In this document: positions 7,085-13,055 of the stretch, in pieces
How the letters are laid out: each line of letters starts with the position of its first letter
Position numbering within the stretch: position 1 is the stretch's first letter
Assembly: GCA_937944075.1 (NCBI GenBank)
Contig: CALDZZ010000259.1
Location: forward strand, 1 to 13,055
DNA length: 13,055 nt
Direction: 5' to 3'
Source: an uncultured Rhizobiaceae group bacterium
Lineage (GTDB): Bacteria > Pseudomonadota > Alphaproteobacteria > Rhizobiales > Rhizobiaceae
Position numbers and translations under genes: made by a program
The notes under the pieces: model-generated
Databases searched by the model: none
Told to the model about the DNA's origin: nothing
The model's input: the letters and a program-made list of their open reading frames with translations, nothing else

Positions 7085-7118
7085 AGGCGGCTGGAAGCTG
7101 ATTCGCAGCAAGCCGCCT
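7085..7118 (+). other. Stable hairpin between mdh and sucA
   Basis: AGGCGGCT (7085-7092) pairs perfectly with AGCCGCCT (7111-7118). Inside lies a second stem, GCTG (7097-7100) with CAGC (7106-7109), closing a 5-base loop, joined by a small internal loop. The structure begins 7 bases after the mdh stop. No T-run follows (AACCAATTC), so it does not look like a complete intrinsic terminator. A 3'-end stabiliser or processing site that sets mdh apart from sucAB, or a Rho-linked site, is possible. Confidence 0.6.
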
Positions 7119-7175
7119 AACCAATTCAAGACCCTTCCAGATCAGGGCAAGCTAACAAGACGAGGCACAGGCAAC

Positions 7176-10166
7176 ATGGCAGAGCAAAATTCTAACAAAG
7201 AATTTTCCAACACATCCTTTTTATATGGCGGCAATGCCGGATATATTGAGGAAATCTACGCCCAGTTTCAAAAAGACCCGTCTTCTGTCAGCAATGACTG
7301 GCAAACTTTTTTCGCAGAACTCAAGGATGATGCAGGTGACATCACCAAGAATGCCGAAGGTGCTTCCTGGAAAAAATCGCATTGGCCCATTCATGCAAAT
7401 GGTGAACTGGTGTCCGCCCTGGATGGTGACTGGCCGGTACAGGCTGTTGAAAAACACGTTGGCGACAAGCTAAAGGCCAAGGCTGAAGCCAACGGCGAGG
7501 CAGCCGATGGCGAACAGGTCATGCGTGCCACTCGCGATTCGGTTTCTGCAATCATGATGATCCGTGCCTACCGCATGCGGGGCCACTTGCACGCAGACCT
7601 GGATCCGCTTGGAATCGTGGGAAAGAAAGAAGCGCACAATGAGCTACATCCCTCTTCCTACGGATTTACTGAAGCAGATTATGAGCGCAAGATTTTCATC
7701 GATGGGATGCTCGGACTTGAAACAGCAACCGTTCCGGAAATGCTGGAGATTCTCCAGCGAACCTATTGTTCGACCATAGGCATCGAGTTCATGCATATAT
7801 CCGACCCCAATGAGAAGGGTTGGCTGCAAGAGCGCATCGAAGGGCCGGACAAGGGCGTTGCCTTTACAATTGAAGGCAAGAAGGCAATTCTGCGCAAACT
7901 CATCGAGGCCGAAGGCTTTGAGCAATATATCGATGTCAAATACAAGGGCACAAAACGCTTTGGCCTGGATGGTGGCGAGGCGCTTGTTCCAGCTCTGGAG
8001 CAAATCATCAAGCGTGGTGGCCAAATGGGCCTAAAGGAAATCATTCTAGGCATGGCACACCGGGGTCGTCTGAACGTGCTTGCCAACGTGATGGGAAAAC
8101 CGCACCGCGCTATCTTCAATGAATTCAAGGGCGGCTCATTCAAACCGGATGAAGTCGAGGGGTCAGGTGATGTTAAATACCATTTGGGTGCTTCTTCAGA
8201 CCGCGAATTTGACGGCAATGAAGTCCATTTGTCCCTGACCGCCAACCCTTCCCACCTGGAAATTGTAAATCCGGTTGTTCTGGGCAAGGCGCGCGCAAAA
8301 CAGGACAAGTTTGAACCTAAAAACGAACGAGGCTCACGTCCACGCGACACAGTATTGCCGTTGCTCCTGCATGGTGATGCAGCCTTTGCAGGACAGGGTG
8401 TGGTTGCCGAATGTTTTGGTCTTTCGGGCCTCAAGGGTCACCGCACGGGTGGCTCAATTCACTTTATTATCAACAACCAGATTGGTTTTACCACCAATCC
8501 GCGTTTTTCCCGTTCTTCGCCTTATCCTTCCGATGTTGCGAAAATGATTGAAGCGCCAATTTTCCATGTGAACGGTGATGATCCTGAAGCGGTGACTTTT
8601 GCTGCCAAGGTTGCAACTGAATATCGTCAACTCTTCCGCAAGCCGGTTGTAATTGACATGTTCTGCTACAGACGCTTTGGCCATAACGAGGGCGATGAGC
8701 CTGCATTTACCCAGCCGCTCATGTACAAGAAAATCCGCTCGCACGAGACAACTGCAGAAATCTACAGCAAGAAACTGATTTCTCAAGGCCTGATCACACA
8801 AGATGAATACAAGGCAATGCGTGATGAATGGCGCTCATTCCTTGAAAGTGAGTTTGATGCCGGACAAAACTACAAGCCCAACAAGGCCGACTGGCTTGAT
8901 GGCGCATGGTCCGGTCTGAAAATTGCCGATAACGAAGACGAGACCCGTCGCGGCAAAACCGGTGTTACAAAGAAAAAACTGGTTGAGATTGGCAAGAAAA
9001 TTACAAAAGTTCCTGATGGCTTTAATGCCCATAAAACCATCAAGCGCCTGATGGATAACCGCTTGAAAATGGTTGAAACAGGTGAGGGGATTGATTGGGG
9101 TATGGGTGAGGCCCTTGCCTTTGGAGCGACAGTTGAAGAAGGACACTGCGTGCGTTTGTCCGGGCAGGATTGTGAACGCGGTACTTTCTCGCAACGGCAT
9201 TCGGTTTTATATGATCAGCTGGATGAAACCCGATATACCCCACTTAACAATATTGCCAAGGATCAGGAAGAGTATGACGTTATCAACTCCATGCTCTCTG
9301 AAGAGGCCGTTTTGGGGTATGAGTATGGTTACTCGCTGACAAGACCCAACGCATTGACCATTTGGGAAGGCCAGTTCGGCGACTTCGTCAACGGTGCACA
9401 AGTTGTTATTGACCAATTCATTTCATCGGGTGAAAGCAAATGGTTGCGTATGTCCGGCCTCGTAATGCTCTTGCCACATGGTTATGAAGGACAAGGGCCG
9501 GAACACTCTTCCGCAAGGCTCGAGCGCTTTCTTCAGCTTTGTGCCCAGGATAACATGCAGGTTGCAAACTGCACGACGCCTGCGAACTATTTTCATATTT
9601 TGCGCAGACAAGTGCGTCGCGACTTCCGTAAACCGTTAATCCTGATGACTCCAAAATCCCTGTTGCGCCACAAGCGTGCAGTATCAAGGTTGGATGAATT
9701 TACAGGGGACAGCTCTTTTCACCGCCTCTTGTGGGATGATGCAGACATGAAGGGCTGGGATGGCGTCAAACTCGTCAAGGACAATAAAATCAAGCGTGTC
9801 GTAATGTGTTCGGGCAAGGTTTATTACGACCTGCTGGAAGAACGCGAAAAGCTCGGCTTGAACGATATATATCTGCTGCGCCTTGAACAGCTTTATCCTT
9901 TCCCTGCTAAAGCATTGATTACCGAACTTTCGCGCTTCAAGAACGCAGAAATGGTCTGGTGTCAGGAAGAACCAAAGAACATGGGTGCATGGAGCTTTAT
10001 TGAACCCTACCTTGAGTGGGTATTGGAGCATATTGGGGCAAAGGATTCCCGTGCCAGATACACAGGGCGGGCGGCAGCCGCCTCTCCTGCAACTGGCTTG
10101 ATGTCGAAACACCTGTTTGAGCTTGAAGCCTTCCTTGAAGACGCTTTGGGTGATGCGCAATCATAA
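7176..10166 (+). CDS. sucA: 2-oxoglutarate dehydrogenase E1 component (thiamine diphosphate-dependent)
   Basis: 996-aa E1o subunit, which decarboxylates 2-oxoglutarate and passes the succinyl group to the E2 lipoyl arm. The N-terminal E2-binding region shows SFLYGGNAGYIEEIYAQF (14-31). The AIMMIRAYRMRGHLHADLDPLG segment and HRGRLN (295-300) are typical. The thiamine diphosphate motif runs from GDAAFAGQG (400-408) to NNQIGFTTNPR (433-443). NGDDPEAV, the RRFGHNEGDEP segment, the transketolase pyrimidine domain (GQFGDFVNGAQ, HGYEGQGPEHSSARLERFLQL) and the C-terminal YTGRAAAASPATGL are all present. Length fits the family (about 930-1000), with no frameshift. A GAGG ribosome site at 7162-7165 serves the ATG. 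It starts 97 bp after mdh, where relatives place sucCD, and 27 bp before sucB, so sucA and sucB are surely one transcript. Confidence 0.98.
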   Translation: MAEQNSNKEFSNTSFLYGGNAGYIEEIYAQFQKDPSSVSNDWQTFFAELKDDAGDITKNAEGASWKKSHWPIHANGELVSALDGDWPVQAVEKHVGDKLKAKAEANGEAADGEQVMRATRDSVSAIMMIRAYRMRGHLHADLDPLGIVGKKEAHNELHPSSYGFTEADYERKIFIDGMLGLETATVPEMLEILQRTYCSTIGIEFMHISDPNEKGWLQERIEGPDKGVAFTIEGKKAILRKLIEAEGFEQYIDVKYKGTKRFGLDGGEALVPALEQIIKRGGQMGLKEIILGMAHRGRLNVLANVMGKPHRAIFNEFKGGSFKPDEVEGSGDVKYHLGASSDREFDGNEVHLSLTANPSHLEIVNPVVLGKARAKQDKFEPKNERGSRPRDTVLPLLLHGDAAFAGQGVVAECFGLSGLKGHRTGGSIHFIINNQIGFTTNPRFSRSSPYPSDVAKMIEAPIFHVNGDDPEAVTFAAKVATEYRQLFRKPVVIDMFCYRRFGHNEGDEPAFTQPLMYKKIRSHETTAEIYSKKLISQGLITQDEYKAMRDEWRSFLESEFDAGQNYKPNKADWLDGAWSGLKIADNEDETRRGKTGVTKKKLVEIGKKITKVPDGFNAHKTIKRLMDNRLKMVETGEGIDWGMGEALAFGATVEEGHCVRLSGQDCERGTFSQRHSVLYDQLDETRYTPLNNIAKDQEEYDVINSMLSEEAVLGYEYGYSLTRPNALTIWEGQFGDFVNGAQVVIDQFISSGESKWLRMSGLVMLLPHGYEGQGPEHSSARLERFLQLCAQDNMQVANCTTPANYFHILRRQVRRDFRKPLILMTPKSLLRHKRAVSRLDEFTGDSSFHRLLWDDADMKGWDGVKLVKDNKIKRVVMCSGKVYYDLLEEREKLGLNDIYLLRLEQLYPFPAKALITELSRFKNAEMVWCQEEPKNMGAWSFIEPYLEWVLEHIGAKDSRARYTGRAAAASPATGLMSKHLFELEAFLEDALGDAQS

Positions 10167-10193
10167 AATTTCATAGATAAAGAGAAAATCAAA

Positions 10194-11699
10194 ATGGCAA
10201 ATGAAATTCGTGTACCAACCCTGGGTGAGTCCGTTAGCGAGGCAACCGTGGGTCAATGGCTGAAAAAACCAGGCGAGGCTGTATCAATGGATGAGCCGAT
10301 TGTCGAATTGGAAACCGACAAGGTATCGGTTGAAGTTCCGGCCCCTGCTGCAGGAACACTTGGCGACATTTCAGTCAAGGAAGGCGAGACAGTGGAAGTC
10401 GGTGCATTGCTTGGTATTATTGCAGAAGGTGGCACAGCTTCTCCCGTAAATCCAACCCCTGCTGACCGTGATGCGGACGCACCAAAACCTGCTGCTGCAA
10501 GCGGCAATATTGTTGAAGTTCCCGTGCCAAGCGCTGGCGAATCTGTAACAGAAGCTGGCGTTGGTGAATGGTACAAAAAAGTCGGTGATAGCGTTTCTGT
10601 CGATGAGGCCATTGTTGAACTGGAAACGGACAAGGCTGCACAAGAGGTAATGTCTCCGGTTGCCGGAAAGATTATCGAAGTCATGTCAAAAACCGGTGAC
10701 ACGGTTGAGCCTGGACAGATTTTGGTAAAAATCGAGGAAGGCGCATCAGATAGCACTTCATCATCGCAAAGCACGACTGCAGACGCAGAACCTCAAACAG
10801 CCGCTGCACCAACTGGCGGAACAAGCATGCCCGCTTCGCCTTCTGCACAAAAAATTCTTGCTGAAAAAGGCATAGAACCTGCGACAGTAAAAGGGTCCGG
10901 CAAACGCGGCCAGGTCTTGAAAGAAGACGCTCAAAACGCAAGCAAGGCACCAACACCTGCTCCGGCGGCTGCGCGCGCACCAACAACACAAAGCGATGCA
11001 CCGCGCGAAGAACGTGTGCGCATGACGCGCCTGCGCCAAACCATTGCACGCCGTTTAAAAGACGCACAAAACACAGCCGCCATGCTGACAACCTTCAACG
11101 AAGTTGACATGACGGCCGTGATGGAAATGCGCAAAAAATACAAGGAACTATTTGAAAAGAAACATGGTGTGAAACTTGGCTTCATGGGTTTCTTCACAAA
11201 GGCAGTTTGTCATGCGCTGCAAGAAATTCCTGCAGTCAATGCAGAAATAGACGGTACCGATATCATCTACAAAAACTTCGCTCATATTGGTGTGGCTGTT
11301 GGTACCGACAAGGGACTTGTGGTTCCTGTCGTGCGGGATGCAGACGAGATGTCAATTGCAGAAGTTGAAAAGGAAATCGGCAACCTTGGTCGCAAGGCTC
11401 GCGATGGCGATCTTTCCATGGCAGACATGCAGGGCGGTACGTTCACTATCTCAAATGGTGGCGTTTATGGTTCGCTAATGTCGACACCAATTCTCAACGC
11501 ACCGCAGTCAGGCATTCTTGGAATGCACAAGATTGACCAGCGCCCAGTTGTTGTAAACGGTGAAATCGTCATACGCCCGATGATGTATCTCGCACTTTCC
11601 TATGACCACCGCATTGTGGATGGGAAGGAAGCAGTAACATTCCTGGTTCGCGTCAAGGAAAGCCTTGAAGATCCGGAGCGTCTGGTGCTTGATCTTTAA
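10194..11699 (+). CDS. sucB: 2-oxoglutarate dehydrogenase E2 component, dihydrolipoyl succinyltransferase with two lipoyl domains
   Basis: 501-aa E2o core subunit, which transfers succinyl from lipoyllysine to CoA. Two lipoyl domains are visible: residues about 2-77 (ETDK, lipoyl Lys43) and about 105-182 (ETDK, lipoyl Lys147), joined by an Ala/Pro linker. The peripheral-subunit-binding domain is at about 213-248 (ASPSAQKILAEKGI ... GSGKRGQVLKEDA), followed by a second Ala/Pro/Thr-rich linker. The catalytic domain is at about 270-501 with the active-site SYDHRIVDG (His472, Asp476). VRMTRLRQTIARRL and the FTISNGGVYGS motif support the succinyl rather than acetyl type, as does the place after sucA. 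Rhizobial and E. coli SucB normally have one lipoyl domain and about 400 aa; two occur in some alphaproteobacteria such as Rhodobacterales, from memory. An AGAGA ribosome site precedes the ATG. Confidence 0.97.
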   Translation: MANEIRVPTLGESVSEATVGQWLKKPGEAVSMDEPIVELETDKVSVEVPAPAAGTLGDISVKEGETVEVGALLGIIAEGGTASPVNPTPADRDADAPKPAAASGNIVEVPVPSAGESVTEAGVGEWYKKVGDSVSVDEAIVELETDKAAQEVMSPVAGKIIEVMSKTGDTVEPGQILVKIEEGASDSTSSSQSTTADAEPQTAAAPTGGTSMPASPSAQKILAEKGIEPATVKGSGKRGQVLKEDAQNASKAPTPAPAAARAPTTQSDAPREERVRMTRLRQTIARRLKDAQNTAAMLTTFNEVDMTAVMEMRKKYKELFEKKHGVKLGFMGFFTKAVCHALQEIPAVNAEIDGTDIIYKNFAHIGVAVGTDKGLVVPVVRDADEMSIAEVEKEIGNLGRKARDGDLSMADMQGGTFTISNGGVYGSLMSTPILNAPQSGILGMHKIDQRPVVVNGEIVIRPMMYLALSYDHRIVDGKEAVTFLVRVKESLEDPERLVLDL

Positions 11700-11735
11700 T
11701 CCGGCAGTTTTATTAAAAATTTTGGAGAACTCAAC

Positions 11736-12134
11736 ATGTCGATCGAATTACAATATCTGATTTTTGCAATCTTTCTTGTGCTTATCCAGATGGTTTTTCA
11801 GTCTGTAGCCGGTGTTCTGGCAAATGGCCTGATGGGTGCTGCCGGTTCTCGCGATGATGAGGTACTGGTTACCGGTATTGGCGGACGCTTTGAGCGTGCT
11901 TATTACAACATGCTTGAAACCTTCCCGGTATTCGCAGCATTGGTTTTGATTGTCCATGTTACAGAAAGCTGGAACACAACCAGCGCATTGGCAGTGCAAC
12001 TCTACTTCTGGGCACGGGTCGCCTATATTCCGCTCTACATCATTACAATACCATTCTTGCGAACCATAGCATGGGTCATTTCAATGATCGGCATCTTGAT
12101 GCTGGCCTGGCCACTGCTCGGGCAAGTGACATAA
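11736..12134 (+). CDS. MAPEG-family membrane protein
   Basis: 132-aa integral membrane protein of the MAPEG family (membrane-associated proteins in eicosanoid and glutathione metabolism). Four hydrophobic helices are visible at about 6-27, 61-77, 83-104 and 108-128. The family motif after helix 1 (RFERAYYNMLETFPVFAAL, 51-69) and the helix-3 motif ARVAYIPLYI (93-102) are clear. Substrate is unknown; bacterial members of this small type are mostly uncharacterised and glutathione transferase activity should not be assumed. A GGAG ribosome site (in TTTTGGAGAACTCAAC) precedes the ATG. The gene starts 36 bp after sucB and lies in the same direction as sucB and lpdA. I recall the same placement in rhizobial suc clusters, so it is likely part of the operon, but its link to 2-oxoglutarate dehydrogenase is unexplained. 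Confidence 0.88.
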   Translation: MSIELQYLIFAIFLVLIQMVFQSVAGVLANGLMGAAGSRDDEVLVTGIGGRFERAYYNMLETFPVFAALVLIVHVTESWNTTSALAVQLYFWARVAYIPLYIITIPFLRTIAWVISMIGILMLAWPLLGQVT

Positions 12135-12166
12135 TCACAAAAAGCTTGCGGAGATAAAATAGCCAG

Positions 12167-12595
12167 ATGTTGAAACTTAAAAGCCCGGGAATTGAGGCAT
12201 TTTATTTTCAAGAGCTACCAAGAATTCTTTTATGGATAGGTTCGGTTGTAACTGGCTTTTATCTAATTCTATTTTTGTCTTCTGGTTTATTTGGAGAGCA
12301 CTATAATTTCAGAATACTTTCACCGTTTGAATCAGAATTTTTGCTTGGTCTATTCGCTATTCTTATTGCACTCACCATTCCAAGAAATGGCTTAATGACC
12401 TTGGCATTTGCACTGCCTGTACCAATCATTACGCTATTTCAATATTCCAGAATTGAACAAGCAGTTGCAGGTTTAACACCAAAACTACCAATTCAGATGG
12501 CAGGTTTGGCATTGTGTACATTGGAATTTCTTGCCGCAATTTATTTTGTAGCACTCACAGTAACTTATTATCGATCAAATAAATTCGCTACCTAG
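12167..12595 (+). CDS. Unrecognised small four-helix membrane protein, low GC
   Basis: 142-aa protein that I do not recognise. Hydrophobic stretches at about 19-41, 57-71, 75-92 and 110-133 predict four membrane helices, with short charged loops (GEHYNFRILSPFESE, YSRIEQAV). There is no signal peptide, no cysteine pair and no visible catalytic motif. Hand counting gives about 36% GC, against about 50-55% in sample lines of the MAPEG gene and sucB, and it uses many A/T-ending codons (TTA, TTT, AGA). A GGAG lies 13 bases before the ATG, longer than ideal, so expression may be weak or the start uncertain; the second codon is TTG. The gene lies 32 bp after the MAPEG gene and 22 bp before lpdA, all on one strand. 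It is likely a real, co-transcribed gene that was acquired or is evolving fast. Function is unknown. Confidence 0.7.
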   Translation: MLKLKSPGIEAFYFQELPRILLWIGSVVTGFYLILFLSSGLFGEHYNFRILSPFESEFLLGLFAILIALTIPRNGLMTLAFALPVPIITLFQYSRIEQAVAGLTPKLPIQMAGLALCTLEFLAAIYFVALTVTYYRSNKFAT

Positions 12596-12617
12596 AATTT
12601 ATATATATGGAGAAGTC

Positions 12618-13055
12618 ATGTTGTACGACGTTGTAATCATCGGTTCTGGTCCAGGCGGCTATGTCTGCGCAATCAAATGCGGACAGCTTGGGCTCAAAAC
12701 AGCGATCGTCGAAAAAAGTCCAACCCTTGGTGGTACATGCCTGAATGTAGGCTGTATTCCATCCAAGGCCTTGTTGCACGCCTCTGAAATGTTTGCCGAA
12801 GCCAATCATGGCATGAAGGATTTGGGAATTGATGTTGGCAAGCCAAAACTCGATCTCAAGGCAATGATGGCACACAAGGACAAAACCGTTGAGGCCAATG
12901 TTGATGGTGTTGCCTATCTGATGAAGAAAAACAAAATCGATGTCTATCATGGCACTGGTTCAATTGCGGCCAAGGGCAAGGTTTCGATTGCCGACGACAA
13001 GGGCAAGGCTCAGGAGCTGGATGCCAAGAATATTGTAATTGCAACCGGCTCTGAT
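12618..13055 (+). CDS. lpdA: Dihydrolipoyl dehydrogenase (E3), N-terminal part (3' end beyond window)
   Basis: Flavoprotein E3 subunit, which reoxidises dihydrolipoyl groups of E2 using NAD. The first 146 residues of a protein of usually about 465 are in the window. Visible: FAD-binding glycine motif GSGPGG (9-14), the EK acid pair ending the second beta strand (32-33), the redox-active disulfide GGTCLNVGCIPSK with Cys41 and Cys46, and the IVIATGSD strand near the cut edge, typical for the family. A GGAG ribosome site at 12609-12612 precedes the ATG at 12618. Being third in the suc cluster, this copy is presumably the E3 of the 2-oxoglutarate dehydrogenase complex, although E3 can be shared with pyruvate dehydrogenase. 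The disulfide and flavin motifs exclude mercuric or glutathione reductase less firmly than a full sequence would. Confidence 0.96.
   Translation, partial: MLYDVVIIGSGPGGYVCAIKCGQLGLKTAIVEKSPTLGGTCLNVGCIPSKALLHASEMFAEANHGMKDLGIDVGKPKLDLKAMMAHKDKTVEANVDGVAYLMKKNKIDVYHGTGSIAAKGKVSIADDKGKAQELDAKNIVIATGSD

Noticed and set aside
7763..8434. 223-codon minus-strand open frame inside sucA
   Set aside because: It lies opposite highly conserved sucA sequence, its translation is Ser/Pro/Arg-rich without motifs, and it has no sign of a separate promoter.
10194..10740. sucB being the E2 of pyruvate dehydrogenase because of two lipoyl domains
   Set aside because: It directly follows sucA, and its catalytic domain motifs are those of succinyltransferases.
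10253..10774. 173-codon minus-strand open frame inside sucB
   Set aside because: Ser/Thr-rich mirror of the lipoyl domains; an antisense shadow.
12588..12950. 120-codon minus-strand open frame over the start of lpdA
   Set aside because: It covers the conserved FAD and disulfide motifs of lpdA on the opposite strand and has no family features.

Overview
The window looks like a chromosomal segment of an alphaproteobacterium, probably of the Hyphomicrobiales (Rhizobiales) or a marine relative. This rests on three things: a lipoprotein very like Brucella Omp19, the order omp19 - zapE - mdh - suc genes - MAPEG gene - lpdA that I recall from rhizobial genomes, and the LDH-like malate dehydrogenase. 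Most genes have moderate GC (about 50% in the stretches counted by hand). The genus cannot be fixed from the sequence.

Left part (1-3922, all on the minus strand): a C4-dicarboxylate sensing and uptake module. It reads dctB (sensor kinase) - dctD (AAA+ response regulator), overlapping by 4 bases, then a 207-bp gap and dctP (TRAP solute-binding protein), which runs off the left edge. DctB should sense periplasmic dicarboxylates and phosphorylate DctD, which should activate the TRAP genes. DctD has two unusual residues: GAFPGA replaces the sigma54-contact motif GAFTGA, and the second Walker B acidic residue is Asp. No strict -24/-12 promoter is visible before dctP.

Middle (3923-5956): a divergent intergenic region, then an Omp19-type outer-membrane lipoprotein with an Inh/AprI-like C-terminal domain, and the AFG1-type ATPase ZapE, both on the plus strand.

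Right part (5957-13055, plus strand): a TCA-cycle cluster. After an AT-rich leader come mdh, sucA (E1o), sucB (E2o), a MAPEG-family membrane protein, an unrecognised low-GC membrane protein and the first part of lpdA (E3). SucA, SucB and Lpd form the 2-oxoglutarate dehydrogenase complex, and Mdh provides the last step of the cycle. The malate imported by the TRAP module on the left would enter at Mdh. Two points stand out: sucCD, usually between mdh and sucA in related bacteria, is absent and a stable hairpin sits there instead; and SucB carries two lipoyl domains rather than one.

I see no RNA gene, CRISPR array, insertion sequence, phage gene or obvious novel defence system. The best candidates for novelty are the altered DctD, the missing sucCD with its hairpin, the two-lipoyl SucB and the compositionally odd small membrane protein before lpdA.
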